Assembly: GCA_037157565.1 (NCBI GenBank)
Contig: JAZHRO010000039.1
Location: forward strand, 42,036,001-42,100,000
From: Thalassia testudinum
Lineage: Eukaryota > Streptophyta > Magnoliopsida > Alismatales > Hydrocharitaceae
Length of the DNA stretch: 64,000 bases
Reading direction: 5' to 3'
The notes under the pieces were generated by a model, which searched no databases, was not told the origin of the DNA, and saw nothing but the letters and a program-made list of their open reading frames with translations. Positions 1-12,146 of this stretch are shown one piece after another. Position numbers and translations under genes: made by a program. Position 1 is the first letter of the stretch. Every line of letters begins with the position of its first letter.

Positions 1-1655
1 CAAGTCATGCCAAATCCATTGATCTTCCTCTCAAGGTATGAATTGGTCGGAGATTGCACCGGTGAGCTCAATGAACTTGAGCTCAAGGTCTTGTCAAAAC
101 ACCTTCCAATTGTGCGAATTTCAACTTAATTGAGGGAGACTCTTCTATATATAGGTCCTAAGGTCTACATCTGCAAAAGGTGTGCGAATTGGCCGAAATC
201 TACCTCTTCTTCCTCCACACCAACCACCTTCCACCACACCTTAGAGCCTACTCGTCCCCCTTCCTCGCCCTCTGCCATGTACAATAGGCAGAGGGCTTTG
301 CCTTCCCTTGCTTCCACAAAATTTCACGCGAAGCTTGAGCCCCTAATTCCTCCTCGTTGCTCCGATCTCTGACCTTCCTCTTTCTCGTCGGCAACCTCAC
401 CGGCGACCACTCCCCCATCGTCCTTTAACAAAATTAGGTTAAGGCTTCTTCTACCCTACCCCTCAATTAGGTTTAAGGAGCTCTTGGGCTCCGTTTATCA
501 ACTTTTTCTCCTTCTCTGACAACGACCGGCACCTCCACCTTCATTGCCTTACCTCATCCACCTTCCTACGAGCCAATTGACTTGGGAAAAAGGACCTCCA
601 CACCTCCGCAAGCCCTTTGCCCAAGTCAATTGAACCATACACTGCCCCTACAACCTTCCACCATGGATGTCGACCAAGCTTCTTTGAAGCTCCACCGCTG
701 GCCACCTTAATCCATCCTCACCCCAAATTTCCTTAGGGTTTTTGTCTGGCGTTACTCGTCGAACCTTTGTGCGTGTTTAATTGGGGTCGAGGACCCATGT
801 TCATGGTTGCAGGTAACCCACCGAACGTGGGTTTCTCCTCCGAGGAGGAGCTTCTTTTTCGATGAGCCCATGACGAAGAACCGACTCCCTCTTACGCAGA
901 ATCCTCGCAGCACCTCATCCGGGTCATGAATCTCCCATCCTATGGCCAATCGAGCTTAATTGGCAACACCTTGTCACACGCAGTGAAGATGAAGGAGATG
1001 TGTGACTTTTAGTCCCACATTGTGCGTGAAGGTGCTAGATTTGGCCTCAAATAGAAACCCGCCCCCAAATTGTTGCTCAGAATTAGGGGGTCAGGTCCCC
1101 ATACTCCTCACAAGCATGTACACACGCCCGCACACATGTGGGCGTGCTTGGGTGTAAGCCTAGGCTAGGTTTTGAGGTTCTTGGGATGGTTCAATAAACC
1201 GAGATTGAGCCAGTTTAGGCTAGGTTTTGAGACATATACTTGCGGCCCTTGATTGAAGGATTAGGGCCGATTTTGGTGTGACTTGTGAAGGAGCTTTGGG
1301 TTGCAAACTTAAGGCATCTAATGGTCTAATGTGGGCATTTGATTAGCTTGAAATGTGCCTAAGTGTTGAGACTAAATTGAGCTTAGTTGAAAATCAGGTT
1401 TTTGCCCTAAACATTTCATCTATTTTTAATAATTGAGAGCTTATTTTTTGTTGTCCAGTTGACATTCATTGCATATTATTTCTCTTTATATTAGATTATT
1501 GTACTCATTTTATTTCATTGATTAGTGGTTGAATTGTACATTATTTACTCCCTTAAATGACTTCAGACTCACAATTCGAGATTATAAATTTAAATATTTT
1601 CATTGCTTTAGTTGTTGTACTGCAACACGTATTTCAAAATCTAATTTAGCATCAT
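1..1655 (+). mobile_element. Gypsy (Athila-like) LTR-like remnant, truncated
   Basis: No protein is encoded here that I can recognise. The end of the block (about 1610-1655) resembles the 3' end of the gypsy LTR at 54040-54101: both have a 'tgtact-caac' stretch followed by a run leading to 'aatttagca' or 'gatttagcg'. Near 995-1015 a 'tttagtcccac' motif recurs that is also in the two other copies of that LTR family (about 53190 and 59365). I infer a plus-oriented LTR remnant whose left side lies outside the window and whose right side was cut by the LINE that follows. It could instead be unrelated intergenic DNA with chance similarity. Confidence 0.35.
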
Positions 1656-1666
1656 AACACTTATGG

Positions 1667-2755
1667 ATGTCCATTGTCTGCTGCAAAAATCCCATGGAGC
1701 CCTATGTGGGAAAAGCAGTGGGAAATGGAAGGGACACTTTAATCTGGAAGTATCGTTGGGCGTGTGACCAGCTGCTATCTCCTCGGGAGGGGACCTCACC
1801 TTTGGGAGAACGTGTTAATGAGATAATCAACCAAGATGGAACCTGGGATAATGAGCCATTGCTAGAACTCTTCTCCCCACAGGATGCACAGTCCATAACC
1901 AAGCTTAGAATTAATAGCAATCTCCCTAATATGTTGGTTTGGAAGCTACACCGAAGGGACAAATTCACAATTAAATCCGCTTACCAGTAGATATGCTCTT
2001 TTAGATGTGGTTCTCAGCAAGCGGATGACTTCCCTTATAGCACATTGTGGAAGAGAACGGAGTTACCGCCAACAATTCTCATTTTTACTTGGCGTATTCT
2101 ACACATTGCACTTCCAGTGGGTGAGCTGCTAGCAAGAAGAATGGGTGGCGACAGTCTATGTCCCCTCTGCTTACATATTGATGAATCCCTTAATCATGTG
2201 TTTCTCTCCTACCCCTTTGCTAGAGCTATCCGGTTTGCAGTAGGTATTCGAATCTCTGATATGAATTTACAGTTGGATCAACTGATCAAGAAGGGGTTGA
2301 AACTTGATAATTTCTTTATTGCATGGGGCTGCCTTGCTTGTTGTATCCTATGTCTTATTTGGAGGGCTAGATGTGATGCAAAATATGGAAGAATCACTCC
2401 TGATCCGATAAGCACCTTTAAATGAGCAAAAAATCTATCATCCCCAAATACTAATATTGATGATAGCTGCTGCTCAGCCGAGCCCCAGTCCCCTTCTATC
2501 AATCTCCCGCATGCTGAAATTCAAATTCAAATAGCTGCTGCTTTCAAGGAGGGACTGGCTATTCTTTCTTATGTTCCTCTACTCCCTGATGGTACATTAT
2601 TTGCGATAAAAGCCACTTGCACCTCTGCCAATGATGCTGTTGAAGCTGAAGGGCTCGCAATCGAGCAAAGCGTTGAACTTGCCACTTGTTTTGATTTCTA
2701 CCAGATTCTATTCCTCTCGGACTACCAGACAAGGGTATTAATGATTTTGGGTTAA
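1667..2755 (+). pseudogene. LINE ORF2 C-terminus (zf-RVT plus RNase H-like), broken
   Basis: One reading frame runs from about 1667 to 2755 and is broken by in-frame stops at 1988 (TAG) and 2423 (TGA). The first part has the GNG-D-IW block and a 'FTIKSAYQ' segment, followed after the first stop by a W-K segment and a CPLC...E-L-HVF...YPFA pattern. This order is typical of the zf-RVT region at the end of plant LINE ORF2 proteins. After the second stop, a segment with 'PDGTLFAIKA' and 'EAEGLAI' looks like the RNase H-like tail of these proteins. The enzyme family copies LINE RNA at the target site in the nucleus; this copy cannot make a full protein. The frame is preserved apart from the stops, so it is moderately old. 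Confidence 0.75.
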
Positions 2756-2966
2756 TCCTCCCCCCTTTTGGTGCCTTAGAGGTATGATTTTTGGCTGCCA
2801 GGAAACTCTCCTCTTGCATAATCTTCTCAGGCTAATGTTTGTTCCTATATCTTCTCGCTCCCTTGCTACTGAATGTATAGAGAAAGGGATATAGGGGCCT
2901 GGAATGATGTCCCAGCTTCCGATTGCTCTCAGCCATATTTTTCAATTATAGTAAATGGATGGAGCT

Positions 2967-2994
2967 TTCCTTTGAAAAAAAAAAAAGAAAAAAA
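2967..2994 (+). repeat. LINE 3' A-rich tail
   Basis: An almost pure A tract with a few G interruptions lies directly after the LINE 3' untranslated region. Its position at the end of the ORF2 remnant supports insertion by target-primed reverse transcription. Confidence 0.65.
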
Positions 2995-3591
2995 AGCTTC
3001 TCAATGGAGAAATTAAGGATTAAAAGCTTCACGTCATTGCTAATTTCCGGAATATTGATGTTAAATTCGGTAATGCATAAACTGATGCGTACACATCTTC
3101 GTCTGTCCCTAATACTTAAAAGTGTGACGCGAAGAATTTATGTGTGAATCTCAACAGTAAACAACATCCGTATTGAATTTTTCTTGTATATATATTATGA
3201 CATTTAAAAAGAGGTTTATGAATAATTTTTTTAGCCGGCCATATGCATCTTCTTAGGTCCTCCGGTGATAAACTTGTACCATGTGATACAGACCGAGTAT
3301 CAAAACGGAATGCATTTCGATCCGCGTATCCATTCCCTGTGGACGTCTAAATTATATGGACCGGAGTGAGGTTAAATAAATAAATAAACTGATAAAATTG
3401 AATAAATAAATAAACCGACAAAAATGAAACCTTAATAAACCTCGATCGACATCTTGAGTAATTTACAGCAATAATCTTAATCTTCAGTAACTGGTGCGGA
3501 GAGCTACGAAGCAGAGTGTACGTAGCAAAATAAAGTCCACACTAGATACAAGAAAATATTAAATCGTCATCATAATTCCTATATTCATTGA

Positions 3592-3735
3592 AAAATATAT
3601 GTATGTACGTATGTATGTATGTATGTGTACGCACATACATGCGTGCGATTGCGTGGGTGGGTGGATGGGTGTGTTGTGTGCATCCATGCCTGCGTGAGCT
3701 TGTCTGTGTGCTTACGTGCGTGTAAAGAGCATATA
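3592..3735. repeat. GTAT/GTGT microsatellite-like tract
   Basis: A run of imperfect 'gtat' units grades into G/T-rich 'gtgg' and 'gtgtg' units. The frame across it on the minus strand gives a His/Thr/Tyr-rich peptide that is only a translation of the repeat. No gene is supported. Confidence 0.7.
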
Positions 3736-3789
3736 CCCCACGGGCACTGCAGACACAAATATCAAATAGGACGTCGGCGTTCAAAATGA

Positions 3790-4060
3790 AAAAAAATTGG
3801 CATGTTTTATAGCGTATCGGCGTAAAATCATCATAAATTATTTTATATTATTTTAAAATTACTTTATATTAATTTAAAGTGACTTCATAATTCTTTTATA
3901 TCGATGTAAATTACTATATTAATTATTATTTTATATCAATATAAAATTATCTAAAATTATTTTAGAGTAATATAAAATCACTTTATACTAATGTAAATTG
4001 ATCCATCATATTAACATTATAGAATACATCACATAAAGTATATTTTTTTATATATTTTGG
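3790..4060. repeat. AT-rich degenerate short repeat (ttatat / aaattatttta units)
   Basis: Short units of the type 'aaattattttatat' and 'actttatattaat' recur with variations through this interval. It looks like degenerate tandem duplication in AT-rich DNA. No coding potential or known element is recognised. Confidence 0.5.
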
Positions 4061-7000
4061 CTATCAAATAATCACCAGTTAAAGGGACAATCTTTATGTC
4101 TAACGAAGTGACATTGTAGTTGTCCCTGTTAACGTCGTTTCATTTATTTCTTTGCCACTATTCATTATTTCTCTTTAATTCCTTCGTCCGAGCTCTCTCT
4201 GGATCTCTTTCATTTGCTCTTTCTCACTGTAGCAGGTCCATGGCAATTGAGGTGTATGAAAGTGTCAATTGAACATCCATACATTATATCTCTTTTTAAA
4301 TTATTTTCTTAGATAAGTGATAATGTATTTTATATATTTTAATTTTCAAAATCAAAATTGAACATCCCTGCATTGTATCCCTTTTCAGATTATTTTTTTT
4401 GGACAAGTAGCAATGTATTTTTCTAACATATGGTACTCAAGTGAGACCAAAACTTATATTTCAATCATTTGCTTGCGATGAAAGTGTGAAATTTCGTATT
4501 ATATGATAAGAAACTAGTTTGTAATATATAAATGAGAAAGCCATACAAATAAGAATTCACTTATAATATAGATGCATGCTATAAAATAATGGACAATGTA
4601 CAACATAATTATCACTTAACTTGTGATACAAAATTGATCTAATTAAAAAATTAAGTTAGTAACGAAACTTAACATTCATGTCATGTAATTACTCTCCAAT
4701 GATTAGATAATAAATTAATTGATTGTACTTCTATCATGGTTTGTGATATTCTACACCACCTACAAACATGCTAAGTGAGTTTTAAAACTCAGAAATGGGT
4801 ACATCTAGTCCAGGGCTTTAATTTGTTTATGCAATAAAGGCATGAGCGCCAGGCGGCATAACATATATATCTTCAGGTATACCACTAAATCCAGCAGACC
4901 GCATACGATTCACGCTTCGTTCTATACCAAAAGATTGAGCCCATCAATGACACCAGCAGAGTTCAGGTTTGAGGTTGCTGTTTGACATAAAAGTTGTGAA
5001 TTAAGAATAAGGCTTCTGCCAATGAGATTAATATGCACGTCGATATTTATAATTAGGGCCGCATATATAGTTTTCTTTTGCCATATATGTTTAATCGAGC
5101 ACACATGCGCAATGCATACACAAATATATCTATATCTGCGTGAAGTTTTTTTGGCTTACGATGTTTTGTTGCTGCATTGCACGTATTCAAATGGTTTGTG
5201 TGTACAAAAGAGTTGCAGTCTTTGCAGACATGGGGCTTCTTTCCACACGCGGGTTTATTACTCATCTTAACTAGAAAATATCATGTAACCTATAGGTTAA
5301 AAAGGTATGTGCGGCAATGTTTACATCTTCTGGAAAGAGAGTGAATCTTCATGTAAGTAGAGAAGCTGCTCCTTTGGGACAGAGCTTTTTAATTGGAGGA
5401 TGAATGGTCCTACTTTGGAAAGCAAGGGATGGACAATTAGTTCGATACGTACGTCCAAATATTTTAACACGTGGTGGCAACGAAGGATACATGTGTTTGA
5501 CGGTGGGTTTGGGAGCAGGTTAGGAATTTGGAGTAGGATTTCGGTTGGGTTAAGGTCTAGGGTCAAAAGGTTTCACATTTTCCTATTCCATATCAATCAT
5601 TACCATCTCATTTTATGACATCAACAACGATGTATATTATAATATATTCACTAATATCAATATATATTAAAATATATCTACTTATACCTATATCATAATA
5701 TTAAAATATCATCCACTAATATCGTATCATCATACCAATCATTAGAAACCTACCAAGCAAACATCTTCCCAACTTAACCTATTCTAATTTTAACCTGGGC
5801 CTACATAAACCCCCTACCCAAATGCATAGTGTCCTTGTGGTGAGCAATGCATCCAACTCCAGCTTAAGGGGAACCTATCTTCTAGCATCATTATCAGCAC
5901 CAACCACATATTTGTGTTTTTATTTGCAAGATTGCACCTTGAAATCAAAACTTTGATAAACTCATTTAGATTTTGTTTATAAGGAAAATAAGTTTATAAA
6001 ATAAGTAAAAAAATAAAAAAAAGTTAAATAAATAATGAAATAATTGAATTGATCAATTTAGATGTTTTAACATGTTAGAGTTATTCTACAGAAATGATAG
6101 AATAACTTTAACCCATGTTAAATCTATTAAACCTATCATAAATTTCAGATATATTAAATAGACTTAACATGTCAAACAAACACCACCTCAAAGAATAAGA
6201 TACCTAAAGAGACAAACTTTCTTGCTTGTGTGCATGCACACCCACTCGCCAATCCACCACACCAAAGGTTGGCTTTTCAGACCAACAGTTTGCTGTTCAA
6301 CCTTTTTTTTTTTTTCTTTTTCTTGACTTTTCATTAAAATGTCTAATACATCTTACCGATTATGTTCAGTACAAATGGAATTATTGAGAGTTCTTCGATC
6401 TCAAGTTTCTTGCTCATCTCAAATAACCGAATCGACTTCTATAAATATTGTAGTTAAACATTTCGAATTGTTATAAATCTCACAAGGAGAAGGAATAACC
6501 ACCAAGAAAGATAGGAATGTAGACATTCTCGAGGCAACTTCCCGAATGTCACACTGTCAGAATAATACTCACCGGTCGATTGACATGTAAATTCCGACAA
6601 TTTTACTGTTTTGACACGTTGTCGGAATTTTTAAACTTAAGGTCCAGTTTGTTTTGGAAGATAAATTGAGAGAGATAAATTTTATGAGTAAAGGGATAAA
6701 GAAAAAATGAGAAATAAATGAGTTTTGATGATTGGCTGAACATGAGATGCTGCGGAGAGATAAAGATGAGTTATCCTTTGTTAGTGTTTGGTGGAGATGT
6801 ATGAACGGGGGATAAATTGATTGTTCGGTGATCTCATCTAACGAGAACGTTGTTGGAAAGTGTTATTTTTGACCTTTTTATTCTTTGATTAGGTATGTTA
6901 TTTACAAAAAATAATGAAATATTTTATGAAGATGTTGAACCTGTACAATGACAACATAAGAGCATCTGAACACATTTTGAAAGAAGTAGATCCATTGTCG

Positions 7001-8530
7001 GAGTAAGAATAAATGATGCTATGAATATATTATGATAATATATGGACAACTCTTGTTTAAAGAAATAGAGGAAGATGTTTACCCTCGAAGGAAGTAAACG
7101 AACGAAATCTATAGGAAGAGTCATGTGAATACAACTACATTTAAAATGAAAAGAATTATCTTTCATATACAATGAATAAGTTTGTATATTGCATAGGAAA
7201 ATGTACAAACAATTAAAAAGGAGACATACATTATCCAAGGGTTATCCGGCTAAGCAAATTATACTAAATAAATTTTTGCAATTTTTCAGAACGATCTCAA
7301 CTGTCAAATATTGCCACACCATCCAAATATTAGTTTTCCTCCTACTTTATTAAGCCAAAAATGTAAATAAAATAAACATAATTATTCATACACTTATACT
7401 ACTTCCAATCTGAACCTCATCTCATTTCTTGAGCAATCATGCGTATAAATTTTGACAAAACCATCTAACATGCTTAAAGGAAAGAAAGGTTTAAAAAGTT
7501 AATTTTATAACCAACTTCATCTTCTCATCAATCTTATATACTATGAACCTATAGATCCTCTTTAGTTTTAGTTCCAAGAACTTGAGCTTGCAATCATCGT
7601 TAACTGTCATTCCAGAAGCCATGTTCACTTGCCAACATATATACACAACCAAATTCACTCTCTACGATAGGTAAATCAGGAAAACCTTACCCCACAAATC
7701 GGTCATTTATCTTTTTTTAATCTCCAAACATTGCATCAATATATCCCAAGTCCACTTTACTAAAGGAAACCATAACAAAACACAAAAAGGAAGCTCTTTC
7801 CCAACAATAGAACAAAGCCTGATCAGCAATAAACACACTAGGATCCATTGGATCACGCATGCACAATTGAGCCGAAGTGATCGGGCCGTCCAAATCCAAT
7901 CCAGATCTAACAAAGACCCAAAAATCCCCACAGATCGACCCCTACAAAAATAGCAAGTGGATCCAAGCGAGAGAGGAGGGGAGGGAAGATAAATGGGGAC
8001 TACGAAGAGGGGAGGGAGGAGAGGACACCCTAATCTAACATGAATCAACCACCTTCCCAATGCCATCATTAGTTGATCGACACATCGCCTCCGAGATCAT
8101 CGATCAACATTGATGATGGAACTCCACTCCCCGTCGCATCGCCTCCGAGATCATCAATCAAGAACTCTGTCGATCTACCCCCAGGGCCTTCCCACACAGA
8201 GGCTAGGGTTTGCAACGAACTCCCACCCCCAATCGCTCGACCGACCTCAACACCGATGATCGACTCTGCTCCCCTCAGCATCGTCTTCGTGATCTTCATC
8301 GAAGCACTCCACCCCCAGCACCTTGCCGATAGGGTTCCAACGACCTCCCACCCCCAATTGCAAGGTCAAAGATTGCATCCTCACAGCTTCGTACGAGCGG
8401 GGCCAATTACTCAGGATAAAGGTCACACCAGGGGGGGTGGGGGGGTGTGTTGGCTTTTATCCCGTGTTACCTTTAACGCGGGAGATATGAGCCCAAACGC
8501 GGGATACAAGGCCCAATGGAGCGTAGCAAA
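4061..8530. other. AT-rich intergenic DNA, no gene recognised
   Basis: I see no ORF with recognisable family features on either strand. The longest frames (about 100-155 codons) are in low-complexity AT-rich or Pro/Ser-rich sequence. Positions 6540-6620 contain two nearly matching 'ttgacat/gacacgttgtcggaattt' phrases, and 6650-6850 has 'gagataaa' phrases, either of which may belong to old transposable-element debris. A G tract sits at 8431-8444. Confidence 0.5.
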
Positions 8531-8564
8531 TAGGCCCTAAGGGTATGCTTGGATGTAGAATAAA

Positions 8565-9690
8565 ACACTGTGGCTCTATTTGATGGTGAAGTTTGGAAAA
8601 TTTTTTTAAATAATGAAAATTTTCAACCACTTCAACACAATCTTTCACACAATTACTTCCAATCATTCTAATCAAATCATAATAACCTTCACTTTTACTT
8701 TTACTATTAAATAAATATATCCATTACATCCTCAACTTCTACTTTTAATATTAAACAAATATCACTAACATTATCCATTTTTACTTATATTATTAAATAA
8801 ATATCAACTATCATCACATCATTACACCAATCATTTTATCCTCCTACTTAACCATCCCCTTATTCTACCACTCAAACAAACACTTATCGCTATTTATTCT
8901 ACTTTAACATATCTGTATAATATTTTATCCGCCCCTAAACAAGCCCTATAGGAGTAGGTTAATAGGAAATAAGTGAAGATTAGTGTTTGTTTGAGTGATA
9001 GAATAAGTGAGAGGTTAAGGTAGTGTTTTGTTGCCGGGTTAATTATTTAACCCATCACTTAATCCAACCTCCACTTACGTCGGGTTAAGTGAGACTTAAC
9101 CTACGGTAAAATTATTCCGCCTTCTCTGTGGATTAACTTTAACCTACCAAAACATCCAAATGTGTTAACTCACTTATTTCATCCTTTATTCTACTCATTT
9201 CTCATTCTTCTACTTATTCTACAAACTTATTCCCCTTACCAAACAAGAGGCCTAGGTGGTAGGATAAAATAATTAGTGTATTAATGTGATGTTTGTAAAT
9301 ATTTGTTTAATATTAAAAATGAGATTAGAGAATGTAGTAGGTATTTATTTAATATTAAAAGCGATAGTGGAAGATAATAGTAGGGATTTATTTAATAATA
9401 AAAGTCAAAGTAAAGATTATTGTGAATTAATTAGAATGGTTGGAAGTAATTATGTGAGAGTTTGCGTTGAAATGATGAGAAAAAAATCCTAACAAAAACC
9501 CTGTGGTGGAAAAAACTCCGTAAACCTCACCTCTAAATACAACTTAAGGGGTAAAGATTACTGTGATTTGATTAAAATAATTAGAAGTAATTGTGTGAGA
9601 ATTTATGTTGAAGTGGTGAGAAAAAATTCCAACAAAAATCCTGTGGTAGGAAAAAACTTGGCTAACCCCATGTCCAAACAGAGCCTTGCA
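8565..9690. repeat. Fold-back (MITE-like) repeat block with three related arms
   Basis: The interval 8565-8720 is an inverted copy of 9330-9500, sharing a block that reads on the plus strand of the right copy as 'attagaatggttggaagtaa' followed by a GTGTGA-like segment and a GTTGAA-GA-TGAGAA segment. A third, direct copy of the right arm follows at about 9545-9670. Inside, a tighter hairpin pairs 8840-8884 with 8988-9031 around the phrase 'gtgtttgtttgagtg'. Both the outer and inner palindromes are typical of non-autonomous fold-back or MITE-type DNA elements. Exact ends and target duplications were not resolved. Confidence 0.6.
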
Positions 9691-9910
9691 TGCAGGACCC
9701 GTCGGTTCCATTGGAAATCATAGAGGCATATAGGCATTTAGAATTGCAACTTTTAATTTTCCAACAAGAAATGGAACTGAACTGGCATTGCCTTTTCAGA
9801 ATAACGTGGCAAGAAGAAAGTCTTTATTTGACTTACAGAATGAAGAGGAAGACTCAAAATTGAGAGGACGCTGTCTTGCCGCTTCAAACAATATCACGCA
9901 CATGCTCAGT

Positions 9911-10932
9911 TCAAACCTCAAGAACTCTGAAAGAATCCATCACCCGTCTGAGATCATCCTCCTCTTCTGAAAAGACCCTTTCAGGTGCCTGCAGCCTGAG
10001 TTCATATAGCCGACTGTTTACTACTCCCAGAACGGAGAGGTAGCGTCTGTCCCATTCCAAACGCACCACTCTATCTTGTGGCATGACAGCTAGCTCATTG
10101 TTGTTCGCAAATGACTTGATATTTATCTGTATAAAAAGGAAATCCACATATTTGGAATTGCAGCACATGTGCATCCTCTAAGTTCGAATTGGTTTAAGAA
10201 GTGGCAAGTTGTTATTTCTAGCACACTCATGAACGTCAACACCGTTAGATAGAGGAGTCACAAACTGCACGAGGGGAAGAAACTAAATGAATGTAATAAA
10301 ATATGAAAACCAAGAACCACTTTTTTCACCTTATCATCGAGAAAATTTCCTTGGCCGGTAGTAGGACAAGAATTGAGTTTCATGCACTTACTCATCTAAG
10401 GTACATCAATCAGCATAAATTCATCTACAAACAATTGTCCATATCTTCTGAAAAGCATGCACATTATTTATATTCAATTCACAAAATAAATGAAGTAATT
10501 AATTGTTCAATACCTCAACTTGATAGTAGAGCTTCCCATCATCAGCAACCTTCGATGATGTTGAAAGGATTTTGGATTCACGACGAACACCAAGCCTTGT
10601 AGACATGAATTCTGTCAAATATTGCCTGAGGACTTTTTTCCCAGCTTCCTCTGCAGATCCCAGATCCTCAACACTTTTGTATCTCGAAGAGGAAGGGGAA
10701 GAAATTTCCAAAGACATGTTCTCATCAAGAACAAATGGATCTCTAAAAAACACATCTACACCAGCACCTCGAACTTGGATCCAATTCTGGGGATAAATAA
10801 ATGTATACCCATCAAAGCTATTCACAAATTCTCTAAACCCAGAGGAGGTTTCAGCTTTGAGGAATGCATCTGGATATGCTTGGCTGAAAAAAAGACTCGA
10901 TGCCACAAAAGTTATCCAATTCCGCCTGGAAA
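9911..10932 (-). CDS. PNSL1: PsbP-domain lumenal protein, PNSL1/PPL2-like (two 3' coding exons, partial)
   Basis: Two coding exons on the minus strand, 10932-10514 and 10126-9911, join in phase 0. The donor is GAG|GTATTG and the acceptor ATACAG|ATAAAT, which links ...YYQVE to INIKSF.... The upstream acceptor is TTTTACAG at 10933. The first exon opens with a twin-arginine pair (SRRNW) and a hydrophobic stretch ending near FSQAYPDAF, like the thylakoid Tat signals of PsbP proteins. It continues into the PsbP fold (FREFVNSFDGYTFIYP, LGSAEEAGKKVL). The last exon ends DLRRVMDSFRVLEV and a TGA. From memory of the family, this matches Arabidopsis PNSL1 (PPL2) much better than PPL1. PNSL1 is a lumenal subunit of the chloroplast NDH complex in cyclic electron flow. 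The exon for the chloroplast transit peptide is not found; three TRIM elements lie on that side. No stop or frameshift is seen, so the gene may be functional if exon 1 lies farther upstream. Confidence 0.8.
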
Positions 10933-11208
10933 CTGTAAAACCATTAGTTTGCATGTTTAAGAACATAAAAATAACCCCCTATGTAGCAAGGTGGAAAATA
11001 GATAGTTGCTGAGATGAACATGAAAAATAATTAGCATTAGCAGGGATTTGAGCTAAACATGAAAACTGAGGTGCAAAGTGTTATTGATGACTTTGGATAC
11101 TTGCATGATTGTCCTGCCAAGCATTTACACAATATAAGAGTAGGGCATGGGAACCATGCTGAGCAAAAATGAAAGATACTTAAAAGGAATCGTGGAAAAT
11201 TATGGGAA

Positions 11209-11446
11209 TGTCGAAAAATTCTAGAATTAGATTGTTAATAAATGAGAATGAATTGAATAGAGAAATCTCTAACCCCTCTTTATATTTTGAGCGGATTACA
11301 AAGGCAATCCTAATGTTACTAACTAAATTTAGAAACAAACTCAATCACATCAATATCTAATCAAATCCCAACAAAATAGAAAGAGATGAAACAACTCTTT
11401 CCTAATTTAACTAATCCTAAAATATTCTTTCCTAAATTCTCTGACA
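11209..11446 (-). repeat. TRIM A 3' LTR
   Basis: It reads TGTCAGAGAATT... in minus orientation. It matches 12778-12976/14286-14320 along its length, including a 'cccctctttata' promoter-like segment and 'gcaatcctaat' and 'aaactcaatcacatca' blocks. Confidence 0.8.
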
Positions 11447-12014
11447 CTCCTCAAGTTGGAACGTACAACGTCCTACTTGCAGGAGGCACACCAAAACAAG
11501 AACTCCCCCTTAAGATAGACATCTGAAGGAGCAAGAAGCAATACAGACTGTAGCAAAAGTAGCAGTTGCCATATAGTACTATTCATTGTAGCAGAGTGGT
11601 AGCTAAACACAATGGCCGTAGTAGTAGTAGTAACCAAAGACGATAAAAGTAGGGTTGTGGCAGGAGTAGCAACCACACAGTGGTCATAGCAGTAGTGGCC
11701 ACATACCGAGAAACGTTCCCAAGCACATAGTAGTATAGGTGGGAGAGCTTTGCTTAAAGTCCCCACCAGTCATCACCATCATCATGATGGGTAGTAGTAT
11801 GATCGAATGCTCCATACATAGTAATCCAATCAAAAGAATCGATATTAATAGTATTGGCCACAAGACTTATGGTAATAGCAGTCATAGAGGAGGGCTCGCT
11901 CCTTAGTAGAGATCGTAGATGTTGCAGTTCCCATGAAAGAAAATTCAATTTTCAGGAACATAGCATTAGGTCTCCTGGATCTCAAGTCAACCATGTTGAA
12001 CCTACAGCTTGGGC

Positions 12015-12146
12015 CCCGTGGTCAGAGTAACCAAATTCATTCAAGGGCACAATTGGCTGCGAGTCTAATTGGAGCTTTGAGTCCTTGATTTTGCCTAGGG
12101 AGGGTAAGATCGAAGCCATAAGGAAGAGTAAGAGGATAATTGCCAT
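12015..12146 (-). pseudogene. Possible captured gene 5' end (signal peptide plus GPR107/LUSTR-like N-terminus) inside TRIM A
   Basis: From an ATG at 12146 the minus strand encodes a hydrophobic signal-like segment (MAIILLLFLMASILPSLG) followed by a short ectodomain start containing DSQPIVPLNEFGYSDHG. The pattern 'DSRPIVPL-EFGF--G' is what I recall at the start of plant lung-seven-transmembrane (GPR107-like) receptor proteins just after the signal peptide. The similarity stops at the glycine near 12015 and the frame then reads into unrelated sequence and a stop near 11982. The frame is also open upstream of the ATG. I infer a captured exon fragment; a chance hydrophobic ORF is the alternative. 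No function is implied. Confidence 0.4.

Larger units (their letters stand above)
1656..2995 (+). mobile_element. 5'-truncated LINE (non-LTR retrotransposon) 3' end
   Basis: The fragment has the zinc-finger reverse-transcriptase tail (zf-RVT), an RNase H-like tail and a terminal A-rich tract at about 2967-2994, the usual right end of a plant L1-type LINE. The endonuclease and the core reverse transcriptase are missing, as expected for a 5'-truncated insertion. The left boundary is approximate. I did not find a convincing target-site duplication. Confidence 0.75.

Noticed and set aside
3598..3735. Tandem-repeat array considered as a CRISPR-like or satellite array
   Set aside because: The units are 4 bp and imperfect, so it is a simple microsatellite; there are no spacers.
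8073..8540. 155-codon plus-strand frame
   Set aside because: It repeats the phrase 'cgcctccgagatcat' and is Pro/Ser-rich; an overlapping minus frame mirrors it and no family is recognised.
11209..11446. Idea that this was a solo LTR of a full-length copia
   Set aside because: A partner repeat, PBS and polypurine tract are present with only 1.3 kb between, which fits a TRIM better.
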